DNA from: Hippopus hippopus
Lineage: Eukaryota; Mollusca; Bivalvia; Cardiida; Cardiidae
NCBI GenBank assembly: GCA_946811185.2
Contig: OX328106.1
Span: forward strand, 45,520,311-45,584,310
Direction: 5' to 3'
DNA length: 64,000 nucleotides
Below, one piece after another: positions 49,101-62,300 of this stretch. A model generated the notes under the pieces. The model made no database searches. It saw nothing but the letters and a program-made list of their open reading frames with translations, and was not told the DNA's origin. The position numbers and the translations under genes were made by a program. Each line of letters starts with the position of its first letter. Position 1 is the first letter of the stretch.

Positions 49101-52100
49101 TCGTCCTCGTCAACGACCATCTTCATATTTTAATTAACCAAATTCTTAGCACAATGGGTCTGACCCATTTGTATCATGACAATTTGTAGATGCTGCTTAC
49201 CATTAGAAGCATGTTAAAAAAGAAATGTGCCTTTTCTTGAAATGTTGAAAACCATGAATTGAGAAAAAGGATAGGATGAATAGACAACTGCTTTTTTCTC
49301 TACCAGTACATTCAAAAGTTGTGCTACTGAGGGAGAAATGTTGTATTTCTCTGGAAATGGATTAACTTTGTCTGAGGGCAGTAATTTGTACACATGCTTT
49401 ATTCATTCACTCGATGTAAGGATTATGTAAATTGTAGTTTCCAGATCTGACTAGTCCAAGATCCAGCATGGACTCTGCTAAAGCCACAAACATGACAGCC
49501 CAGCTTGTAGAAGTGAGTTCCTAAAACAATATATGAGCCATGCTCTGGCAAAAGGGGTTTGATACATATCTGTGATGCATTATACCAAGCAAGTCATCAC
49601 ATAATTATGGATCCATAAAATCCACTGTGTGTAACAGCCGGCTGAATCTAGGGTAGAATGGTTTTTGGACATCAAGAAAACTTGCTAAAAGCAAAACATT
49701 TCGACCCAGGTCAGCCTGCGGGGACTGTGCAGGCTGACCTGAGTCGGTGCTTTTGGCAGATGCATGAAACCCCTTTTTCACAGTACATGGTTCATATTTT
49801 CTTGTTTGTTTTTTTCTTTGAACTAGACTAAAGCAAGGCGAGCCATGTTTTCATCTTTTAGAGGAGGACGGGTTTTTGAAACATTGTGGTTGTCAGCATC
49901 GTCACCATCTTCCAGGATGTTTACTATTCTAACACAGATTGATCCCTTAACTTGAGTCTTATTTGATTTGTGCAGATGCTTTCAGTAAAGAGCTAGCTCT
50001 TTACTAAAAGACAAATCTTTAGACCTGTCTTAATTGAAAGCATTTGCAGGCAACAAATTAAATATAGCTCAAAAGATGCTTTTCTCTTTGGAGGGTAGTA
50101 AACATTGTGGGAAAAGAAGAAAATGCTAATTACCAGCATTTTCTTTTCTGACAATTTTTTCAAAACCCTCTCTTCTTAGGGTCTTTGAAACTCAGGATTA
50201 GGTGGTACAGGGTTAAGCGTAAAGTTATGAATGAAATGAATTTGACTTCTTCAGTATGTAAAAAGACAACCAGATATGGCAATTTCAAGGCCTTTTTCAA
50301 GCCAAGCTAGAAAACTTCAGAAAATATCACAGAGTATAGATTCAAGATTAGATTGCACATTCAGTGTGGTCTGATCTTTATTTCTACTTTGATCAGGTTC
50401 TAATAAAATTTCGACCAGTGGGTTAAGTGTAGTTTAAAAAAAAACTTACCAAAATTTCAACAGTGATTCTGTTTACTTTACCTCACATAAAAAAGAAAGA
50501 TATTTAATCCTTTACCAAACAATTCTGGGCTTTAACAACCCCAAGGAAAAAGCCTTTTGAAAACACTGTAGGACAAGGAGAAAATGCTGGTAACCACCAT
50601 TTTCTTCTTTTGCCACAATGTTTTCTATCCTTTCAGAGACAAATTTCTATAGTTCGAGATGCATTTGATTTGTTGTCTGCAATTGTTTTCAATTTTGATG
50701 TGTCAAAATTTTTTTTCGTTTGGTAAAGAGTTAACTAGCAATAGACTAACTGCAATCCAACATGTATTATTTCTTTACCACATGATCTCAAGACCGTGCT
50801 GGAAAAAGCTTTCAAAAACATTGTAGAAAAATGAAAAATATGCTGGAAAAGCATTTTTTCCTTTCCCCACAATGTTTTCTACCTTTTTCATTGAAAAATT
50901 CTATCATTTTAAGAAGAATTTTATTTGTCATCTGCAGATGCTTTCAATTTAGATGGGTCTAAAATTTTGTCATCTTGTAACGATTTAGGTCTTTACCAAA
51001 TGATGATATTTTTGACCAGACCAAATGGAAAGAAATCACGGACAACAATTTCAGTGTTGCTCAAAAGCTGATATCTGCCTTTGAAATGGTAGAATACATT
51101 TTTTAAGAAAGGAGAAAATGCTTTAAGACAGAAGCTTGTAGAGGTACATTTTAACATGTTTGCCTTCTACGGGAACTTGACATACATGTTTGCTTTAACC
51201 CTTTTCCGAACAAAACCTGAACAAAGATTTTCCTACTTTGTCACCATTGTAAACATCCTGCCAATGCTCTAACCGGTTTCCCCTTCTGCCACGATGTTTT
51301 TCCAATAGTGATTTGCTGTAGAATTTAAATTTGTTGTCCGCAGGAGATAACTGCATTGTTCAATAATAATTTATTGTCTCTTATATAGGCAGAGACTGAG
51401 CTAGACAACATTCCAGATACTGTGGTGAACGACTCCAAGGCTACACTTGATGGTAAGTAAGTTTAAAAAGATTAACCTTTTACTACACAGTCCCGTGTTT
51501 TAACAACGCTGAAGAGCTTTTGAAAAAAATTGTAGAAAAAGAAGAAAATGCTGATAACCAGCAATTTCTCCTTTTTCCACAATGTTTTTTTTTTTACTTA
51601 TTACTATCATGGTTAGTGTTAAACATACTGCTAACAAAAGAGAAATGTTTTGAGGAAATGCTTTCTTTCCAGTGATATAGATCTTATTTCGAGACCTACA
51701 GTATACTGATTCCAAAGGAAGTAAATCTGGTTATCAGTTCCATTCATAACAGCACTCTGTTATGAATGAAAAAAAAATTGAGTAAAGCGTTCTTCTCAAT
51801 GATGAAATAACTGGGAAAGAAGCAAAATTTTGTAACAAGCACTTGCTTCGCTTTTCACAATGTTTCAACCCTCAACCAAAAAGTTCTCTGGTTTAACCCT
51901 TTACCAAACAACAAAATTTTGGACTGGGCTTAATTAGAAGCATTTACAGACAAAAAATCAAATGTGGCTCAAATGACAATTTCTGTCTTTGATAGAGTAG
52001 AATACAGTGTGGAAAAGAGGAGAAAATGCTTGTAAACAGCATTTTTAGCTCACCTGAGCACGAAATGCTCATGGTGAGCTTTTGTGATCGTGCTGTGTCC

Positions 52101-55100
52101 GGCGTCCGTAATGCGTCATCTGTCGTTTGTCGTCAACTTTTACCTTGTGTACACTCTAGAGGCCACATTTTCAGTCCGATACTCATGAAACTTGGTCAAA
52201 ATGTTTGTCTTGATGATATCTCGGACGATTTTGAAAATGGGTCATGTCGGGTCAAAAACTAGGTCACTAGGTCAGTTTTTAGAAAAACCTTGTATACGCT
52301 CTAGAGGCCACATTTTCTGTCCAATACTCTTGAAACTTGGTCAGGATGTTTGTCATGATGATATCTCGGATGATTTTGAAAATGGGTCATGTCGGGTCAA
52401 AAACTAGGTCACTAGGTCAAATTTTAGAAAAACCTTGTGTATGCTGTAGAGGCCACATTTTCTGTCCAATACTCTTGAAACTTGGTCAGGATGTTTGTCA
52501 TGATGATATCTCGGACGATTTTGAAAATGGGTCAGGTCAGATGAGTTTGATTATGGGTCTAATCGGACCAGAACAACTGGAGTTATTTTCCCTTGAATTA
52601 GAAAAATTGCTATATTTGACTTTGTTTACACTCTAGCATCTACAATTATGAACCAATCAGCACCAAACTTGGTCAAAATATATATGACCATAAGATCTTG
52701 AATGAGTTTGATTATGGGTCTAATCGGACCAGAATGACTGGAGTTATTTGCCCTTGAATTAGAAAAATTGCTATATTTGACTTTGTTTACACTCTAGCAT
52801 CTACAATTATTAACCAATCAGCACGAAACTTGGTCAAAATATATATGACCATAAGATCTCGGATAAATTCGATAATGGGTCTAATCGGACCTGAACGACT
52901 GGAGTTATTTGCCCTTGAATTAGAAAAATTGCTATATTTGACTTTGTTTACACTCTAGCATCTACAAATATCAACCAATCAGCACCAAACTTGGTCAAGA
53001 TATATATGACCATAAGATCTGGGATGAGTTTGATTATGGGTCTAATCGGACAAGAACAACTGGATTTATTTGCCCTTGAATAAGAAAAATTGCTATATTT
53101 GACTTTGTTTACACTCTAGCATCTACAATTTTTAACCAATCATCATCAAACTTGGTCAAAATATTTATGACCATAAGATCTCTGATGAGTTTGATTATGG
53201 GTCTAATCGGACCAGAACGACTGGAGTTATTTGCCCTTGAATTAGAAAGTTCTATAGAATAGTTCTTTGTCCGGAGCATAACTTTGTCATCTCCAGTCTG
53301 ATTGACTTGAAACTTGGCATTTGTGTTTGTTGCAATAATACGGAGTGCAGTGCGAAAGAACCATAACTCTCCCTCGTGCTGTCTTTGAGTTATTTCTTAT
53401 TGATCGTCATTTTTACAGCATTTCCTGCTTGTCCGGAATATAACTTTGTCATTTTTAGTCTGAACATCTTCAAATTTGGTATGCATGATTGTTGAAAAAT
53501 TATGGAGTGCAGTGCACAAGAACTATAACTCTTCCTAGCACGAATTTTGAGTTATTCCCCCTTTGATCTTCATTTTTATAGCATTTTTTGCTCGTCAGGA
53601 GCATAACTTTGTCATCTTAAGTAGGAATGACTTGAAATATGGTATGCTTATTTGTTGCAATATTTGGAAGTGCAGTGCACAAGAATTGTAACTCTACCTC
53701 GTGCTGTCTTTGAGTTATTTCCCTTTGATCATCATTTTTACAGCATTTAGTGCTTGTCCGGAATATAACTTTGTCATCTCAAGTCAAAACGACTTCAAAC
53801 TTGGTATGCATGTTTGTTGCAATATTACGGAGTACAGTGCACAAGAACAATAACTCTACCTAGCATGGATTTTGAGTAATTCCACTTTGATCTTCATTTT
53901 TACAGTCCTGTTCTTTGTCCGGAGTTTAACTTTGTCATCTCTAGTCCGATTGACTTGAAACTTGGCATTTGTGTTTGTTGCAATAATACGGAGTGTAGTG
54001 CGAAAGAACCATTACTCTACCTTGTGCTGTCTTTGAGTTATTTCCCTTTGATCGTCATTTTTACAGCATTTTCTGCTTGTCCGGAATATAACTTTGTCAT
54101 TTTTAGTCTGAACATCTTCAAATTTGGTATGCATGATTGTTGAAAAATTAGGGAGTGCAGTGCACAAGAACTATAACTCTTCCTAGCACGAATTTTGAGT
54201 TATTCCCCCTTTGATCTTCATTTTTATAGCATTTCTTGCTCGTCAGGAGCATAACTTTGTCATCTTAAGTAGGAATGACTTGAAATGTGGTATGCTTATT
54301 TGTTGCAATATTTGGAAGTGCAGTGCTCAAGAATTGTAACTCTACCTCTTGCTGTCTTTGAATTATTTCCCATTGATCATCATTTTTACAGCATTTAGTG
54401 CTTGTCCGGAATATAACTTTGTCATCTCAAGTCAGAACGACTTCAAACTTGGTATGCATGTTTGTTGCAATATTACGGAGTACAGTGCGCAAGAACAATA
54501 ACTCTACCTAGCGTGGATTTTGAGTAATTCCGCTTTGATCTATATTTTTACAGTATTTCTTGCTTGTCCGGAACGGAACTTTGTCACCTCAAGTCAAATT
54601 GACTTGAGACTTGGTAAACATGTTTGTTGCAGTTACGAAAAGTGCAATGCACTGGAGCTGTAACCTTACCTATTGCCCTTTTGGAATTATTCCCTATTTA
54701 TTTTTTTTTTTTTCCCAGCTTTTCATGCTTCTCTACAATATAACTTTGTCTTTTCATGTTGGAATGACCTGAAACTTTATATGCATGTTTCCTTAACATT
54801 AGAGGAGACATTCATGCCTATTTCAATCACTTACATGATTTCTGCTGCACTAGTATTTTCCTCTACCTGCCCTTTACGATTATTATCCCCCCTCAACAAC
54901 TGGCGGTGGGACCGGTGTATCTTGCGACAATTTGCCGCTCTTGTTACAGTATTTCTTGCTTGTCCGGAATGGAACTTTGAAGTCTCAAGACACACTGACT
55001 TGAGACTTAGTAAACATGTTTGTTGCATTACCTGCCCTTTGCAATTATTATACCTCCTCGACAACTGGTGGTGGGATGGGCATATCTTGCGACAATTTGC

Positions 55101-58100
55101 CGCTCTTGTTTCATTATTATTTGGCCTTGAACCTCAATATTTGGTATTTATCTTCATTCTAGACCTTTACTGCTTAGTACTCAGGTAAGCGATATAGGAC
55201 CATCATGGTCCTCTTGTTCGTCTTTTTCCAGATGTACGGCAGAAGATAAGTAACCTGTCAAATGATATTGATCCCATTATGAACCAAATTACAGACCTAA
55301 ACAATTTGGTAAGTACTGGTACATTTACATTTGTGGTACCCAACACCATTGGTCAGTCATTAAGACACTGACCCATTATGTTAAGTGGGTATGGGTATGA
55401 ACAGTGTGAGGACTCATCCTTTTGGGTGGTATGTTTGTAATTAACATCCTGACACAAGCCATGCCAGTTTAAATATTATTTGATCAGAATTTCTGCAAAG
55501 AGAAACTTGGGGACAAAATCCAAGTTGCCTGGCTCTTACAAAACAGTTTTAGAACCTAAAGGAAGAAGGTTCTTTATGACTATCATGGGAGAAGGAAAAA
55601 TTGTGGATTGCCACTATTTTCTCCTTTCCCCTTCATGTTTGTTATTCTTTAAAAGACACGCCGATTGTTCATACCATTTTTAAGATGACATTCTTGCAAG
55701 GAGTTGCTCTTTTTCCCCACAAAGTATTCTAAGGCCTTCAAATGTATAGGCATGAAGACTTGTATTTATCTCTTTACTAATTGACAAAAATTTTAGTCTA
55801 GTCCAAATGGAAAGCATTTACTGATAACATAATGTAAAATTAAGATTTGTTTTGGTAAGGATAGAAAACATTGTGGTAAAAGGAAAAAATTTGGTTATCA
55901 GCATTTTCTCCCTTTCCCACAATGTTTTAAAAAAAATTTTTTTTTTTTCAGGGTCAATAGAAGTCGGGATTGTGTGTTAAAGGTTCATATATATACTCCT
56001 CACAAAAAGTTAAGCAACAATGAATTACCGCTGCACCAGAATTTCATTATTACACATATAGACAATTTCATTGTATAAATGTAATGAGAATTGAGTTACA
56101 AACCAGTCCAAGCATTTCTGTATTTCTATCAGATAATGTTTCTCACTTACAAGCTTTTAAAGTAAGGCACTGTCTAAATCCACATGCAAAAAAGTGGTAT
56201 ACTACCCAGATGTTTTAAAATCTCTAAATTTGTTCAATCTGCAGTACATGGTATGGCCACCATTAGCACGAATACAAGCTCGAACTCTTCTGGGCAATTT
56301 GAGTGGCCAGCAAGATCTCCAGATCTCAATCCGATTGAGCATGCATGGGACATTCTCGGTAGGCGTGTCAGTGATGGAAATGTGAGGCCTCAGAACTTCC
56401 AACACCTTGAGCAACTTTTGAGTCAGGGATGGCAGGATATTCCACAACAACAGCTGGATGACTTGATGTGGTCAAGGCCCAGAAGAGTTCAAGCTTGTAT
56501 TCGTGCTTATGGTGGCCATACTGTGTACTGACTGTGTCCCAGTTGCAGACTGACCGAATTTTACAGATTTTAAACATCTGGGTAGTATACCACTTTTTTG
56601 CATGTGGATTTTGACAGTCCCTTACTTCAAAAGCCTGAAAGTAAGAAACGTGATCTGACAGAAGTACAGAATTGCCTGGACTGGTTTTTAACTCAGTACT
56701 CATTACATTTATACAATGAAATTGTCTATATGTGTAATAATAAAATCATGGTGCAGCGGTAATTCATTGATGCTTAACTTTTTGTGAGGAGTATATAGTT
56801 AAAGTTTGGAGTAGCATCATCTTTAACCTTTACCAAATAACAAAATGCTACACTAGTCCAAATAGAAAGCATATGCAGATGACCAATTAAGCATGGCGCA
56901 AACAAAAGGATTTGTCTTTGAAAGAGTAAAAAAGACAAGTACCAGCATTTTCTCCTTTTTCCACTTTGTTCTCAAAAACCTCTTTCCTCTGGGTTGTTAC
57001 AATAGGGGCTTGTTGTTAAATTCTGTGTTTTGCGAACAAGTTTTACCCCCTGTGTTTTCTTTTTTTCTTCCCTAGTTTGTTGGAAGTAATGCAACAATAG
57101 ACTTGGATAAACTGTCAGATGATGTGGTAGAGTTAGGAGATACCTTGAAAAAATATGACAGATACAGGTAACTTAAAAAAAAAAAAAGACAAATAGAAGT
57201 ACATTTTTGAAAAAAATATGACAAACACAGGTAGAACTTTAGGAAAAATGTGACAAACAAGTAAAATTGAAAAAAATGGCAATCACAGGTAAAATTGTGT
57301 TATTACAATTTTTTTGTCATGAAGCAGACAAGTTCTGAAAGCATAGCAGCCAAATACGTGTAATAAATTGTTTCTAATTGTTGAAATTGTTATTATCAGT
57401 ACTGGCTCTGCATTTATGGGACAACAAGGATAGTTGATTTTGCTGTTCTTCACTGTTTACTAGATGACAAAATTTTAGACACATCCATATTGAAAGCATC
57501 TGCAGACAACAAATTACATGTAGATGTGTCTCAGAGGATGGGATTTGTCTTTGAAAGGTTAAAAAACATTTCTGGAGAAAGGAGAAAATGCTGGTTACTT
57601 CCAGCATTTTCTCTTTTTTCTGACAATGGTTTCAAAAGCTTTCTTTCTCAAGGTTGTACAAACTTGCAATTGATAGGTAAATTATTAAACGTACTAATAT
57701 TTTGTAGGTGGTATGGAGGCTTGTCACTTTCCTGTATAGTTCTACTACTGATTATTTTAATGGGTGGTGGAGTGTCCTTTGGAGTCCTTGGAACAAACAC
57801 AAAAGTTCATCCAGCCAATAGAGGATGTATGGCAAACTATGGAGGGATTTTACTTATGATGTAAGTACATGTAGAAATGTTTACATTCCACCAGGGTATA
57901 TAGATAAAATAAATAAAAAGAAGACAACTCTTTACCACTTAATTCCAAGTTTAATGACTATGAGGACGAAGGCTTTTGGAAAACATTATGGGAAAAGGAG
58001 ACAATTCTGGTAACCACCATTTTGTACTTTTTTATTTTTGCCTATTCTTTCAAAGACAAATCACATCATTCCAGCCAAATTTTTTTTAGTTGTCTTCAAA

Positions 58101-59345
58101 GGCTGTCGATGGGGGGCATGTCTTAAATTTTGTCTCCCCATGAAGTGTTAAGGTTCACTACCTCCTGCAGGTGATAGTTATTATTATTTTCTGCGTATGA
58201 AGATATTGTGGCAGGAAAAGAAAAACGCTTCTCATATTCAATATCTCATTTTTACCAATGGTAAAGATTAGGTATAATGAAATTTGCTATGCAAGTGTAT
58301 TTGACATGCACTATTTCTACACTTTAATCATGGCAAAACTGATATGTACACCTAACTGGCTGGGTATTGTATTTTTTTAAAATCTGTCCTGTGACTTTAA
58401 TTTCTTTCAATTTTCCCATACCAACATTTTTCCACAATATTTTCAAAAGCCTTCTTCTGCAGGGCTATTGAAACATTGGGTTGCCTGGTAAAGGATTAAA
58501 ACATACTTTCAACCATAGTTTATTATGTTCTTTATATATTTTCAGATGTGTATACCTAACTTTCATCATTTCTGTACTTTTGATGATGCTGACCACATTT
58601 CCATTCATGGTGGGGGCCCCTGTACACAGAATGGCTTGCTTTCCGATAACAGACCTGGATGAGTTAGAGGATGTGAGTACTTCTACTGTTCAACTCTTAA
58701 CTCTTTCACTACTGAATAAATAAACTGCATTTTCTCAAAGGTTAAAAATACATTTCCTCTTCAAGATCAAGAGACAATTCGGTCAAAACCTAGAATACAG
58801 CCATGGACAGTGTAGATCAGAGATCAGACTGCACGTTCTGTGCAGTCTGATCTTGATCTACACTGTCCACAAAAGCTTCTGGTGTTATCTATGGTATGGA
58901 AAGAATTAACAAGATTACATGATTTTAGACTAGTCTGGAATTAGAGCATTATTGCTGAAGACAAATGAAATATAGCTCAAATGATTGATTTGTCTTTAAA
59001 AGGATCAAAATAATTTTCATGAAATGCAAAAGTGCTGGTACCAGTTCAAAAGCCTTCTTCCATAGGGTCAGAGAAATGTAGGACCATGCGGTAAAAGGTT
59101 AACTGGTTCCTTTTGTAGAAAGCTTTTGCATTTTGCAGATGACTTCTTTTCAGAACATCACTTGACAAAAAGAGAAATTACCATACGCGTAACAAGCAAT
59201 TTCTCCTTTTGCCACAATTTTTTTACAATTATGAATTTGTGTATCAACCCTTAGACTGCCTAGCGCAACTCAAGGACCTGTAGTGGACAGTGTAGATCAA
59301 GATCAGACTGCACAGAACATGCAGTCTGATCTTGGATCTGCACCG

Positions 59346-59389
<44 letters not shown>

Positions 59390-62300
59390 TTCCCCAAAAG
59401 TACTTTTGAAATGCCAAAATTTAGGTTTTACTATTTGTTTGAGTTTCATTTCACGTTTTTAGCAGGATAAGGGTTAAATCTGAATTCATGTTGATGAACC
59501 AGATTTGTCTCAGGAGGTACTGAGTTTTTTTCTTCAACTTTTTTCTCTCTTGTGTCATTAAATTTTATACTTTTTGCAACCAAACTAAAGTTAGCCATAT
59601 ATGTTATATGTTAAAATACTAACATTCAGTCTTGTGTAACTAAATGTTTCAAGATCAGCAACAGACAGGTTTGGAAAACTTTGACAAATAAGTAAGTTCA
59701 CATACTGTTACAATGTTATGTTGGTGTATTTTCATTAAAACTTTATTAGATATATGTGTGACTTTTACATTTCTTCAGACATTTTTAGTTTGCTATTTTT
59801 CAAAACTTAAAAATATCCTGTTACCTTGTGTATTATATCCTGTAAAGTCAGTACTTAGATATTGTTTGCTTTATTTCTTTTTCAGCTTGCACAAATTTAT
59901 AATGACCATAAGGTTGGTGCTGGCAAATATTACTTGGGTGATCTTGTTCTGAACAACGACACTGTAGCCCTAACTTTCACAGGCATGTTGAGGTTTGTAA
60001 ATTTTGTCCTTACAATATATTTCTTGCATGAAACTCTTTACCAGATGGTAGAGTTTTAGACATATCCTAACTGAAAGTATTGGTATACGACAATGTAAAT
60101 TAGGGGTCATAGAATTGGATTTGCTTTTTAAAAGTTAAAGGTTCATTGTGGGAAAAGAAGAAAGTGCTGTTTACCTTCAGTTTCTCCTTTTCACTCATTG
60201 TTTCAAAAGCTGTCTTTCTCAAGGATTGTTTCAGGATATAATTGAGTTGATACTTAGTCTTTGTTAGTGAAATGACTTTCTGTCCTAAGACTACGAAGTG
60301 TAGATATGAGGAGAGTTAATTAGTCTTCCCAAACAGCTGTCCTGGATTCTTATTTACCAACTATTTTTGATAGCATTCTTAGTCAAATTATCAAAAGCTT
60401 CCTAAATTTCAAAAGTAACACAATTTCTGACTGGCTACACCAAATGGTTTAACCATTTGGGAATTGTGTTACTTTTTAAATCTAGAACTATACTAAAACT
60501 GCAATTTCAAATGGTCAGTGAATATGAGACCCATTCGCATGGAAACAGTTTAATCCAGGATTTGCTTTGTTACGCTATTTTAGATTGTCCATAAGAAAAA
60601 TTAGTCTGAAACATTATTAACTGTTTATTTCTGTTTTAACCAGGAGCTGTAAAGGGGGACTGTCAGCATTCACTTCTTTCAAAATGGAGGAAAAGTTTGA
60701 CCTTGCTGACCTACTGAATTACTCTAAGGCAAGTATAAATATAGTCATTATAGGAATAATGATGAAAAATATGGCCTGAAAGCAAAACATAAGCAATATT
60801 TTGGAGAAATATCAATACATTTATACCTAGTTATCCCCCACCGAAGGTAGGGGATATAGTTTTAGCGTTGTCTGTCCGTCCGTCCGTCCGGGAGAATATC
60901 TCCAATACCATTGGACAGAATTTCGTGAAACTTTATATGTGTGTACAATAACCCATTCCGCCGAGATTTTTTTTTTTTTTTTGATTCGATGCAAAGTGGC
61001 CAACTGGGAGCGATTTTAAGTTATGCGGTTGAGTGAATTTTTGTTGTTTTCAGTCTTCATTTTTACAGCATTTTCTGCTTGTCCGGAGCATAACTTTGTC
61101 ATCTCCAGTCCAGTTGACTTGAAACTTGGCATTTATGTTTGTTGCAATAATACGGAGTGCAGTGCGAAAGAACCATAACTCTACCTCATGGTGTCTTTGA
61201 GTTATTTCCCTTTGATCGTCATTTTTACAGCATTTTCTGCTTGTCCGGAATACAACTTTGTCATTTTTAGTCTGAACATCTTCAAATTTGGTATGTATGA
61301 TTGTTGAAAAATTATGGAGTGCCGTGCACAAGAACCATAACTCTTCCTAGCACAAATTTTCCCCCCTAGATCTTCATTTTTATAGCATTTAGTGCTTGTC
61401 CGGAGCATAACTTTGTCATCTTAAGTAGGAATGATTTGAAATATGGTATGCTTATTTGTTGCAATATTTGGAAGTGCAGTGCACAAGAACTGTAACTCTG
61501 CCTCGAGCTGTCTTTGAGTTATTTCCCTTTGATCGTCATTTTTACAGCATTTAGTGCTTGTCTAGAATATAACTTTGTCATCTCAAGTCAGAACGACTTC
61601 AAACTTGGTATGCATGTTTGTTGCAATATTACGGAGTACAGTGCGCAAGAACAATTACTCTATCTAGCACGGATTTTGAGTAATTCCACTTTGATCTTCA
61701 TTTTCACAGTATTTCTTGCTTGTCCGGAACGGAACTTTGTCACCTCAAGTCAAATTGACTTGAGACTTGGTAAACATGTTTGTTGCAGTTACGAAAAGTG
61801 CAATGCACTGGAGCCATAACCTTACCTAATGCCCTTTTGGAATTATTCCCTATTCATTATTTTTTTTTTACAGCTTTTCATGCTTCTCTACAATATAACT
61901 TTGTCTTTTCATGTTGAAATCACCTGAAACTTTATATGCATGCTTCCTTAACATTAGAGGAGACATTCATGCCTATTTCAATCACTTACATGATTTCTGC
62001 TGCAATACTATTTTCCTCTACCTGTCCTTTACGATTATTATCCCCCCTCGACAACTGGCGGTGGGACGGGCGTATCTTGTGACAATTTGCCGCTCTTGTT
62101 CATTAAATGTCATGTCATGGAAAAAGGAGGCTTCACAAATATTTTCATTATGGACCAATATCTCTTTCACTAAAGGACAAAATGTAATTAAACTTCATCT
62201 TTATTAAACCACAGACAATAGTTATTTGATTTTATTTCATGAAATGCCATGTCATGAAAAAAGGGGGCTAAATGTATAATTTCATTATGGACCAATAACA

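Larger units (their letters stand above)
52047..55219 (+). mobile_element. Repeat carrier E2 with three tandem arrays (intron 9)
   Basis: Begins agctcacctgagcacg and ends ctcaggtaagcg..catggtcctcttgttc, like E1. Inside are a 145-bp array (anchors ggccac at 52161, 52306, 52451), a 161-bp array (atgagtttg-type anchors at 52541, 52702, 52863, 53024, 53185), and a 162-bp array (53267-54725) with 648-bp higher-order structure. No transposase. The overlapping frames exist because the units lack stops in one phase. Confidence 0.8.

Noticed and set aside
52130..52636. Three overlapping 71-99-codon frames
   Set aside because: They are one 145-bp repeat unit (not a multiple of three) read in shifted frames; repeat-derived.
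53267..54725. CRISPR-like regular spacing
   Set aside because: Whole monomers repeat, with no unique spacers; eukaryotic satellite, not a CRISPR array.
61911..62207. 98-codon frame in carrier E3, similar to one at 54673-55188
   Set aside because: Similarity is due to the shared repeat; no start context or domain.
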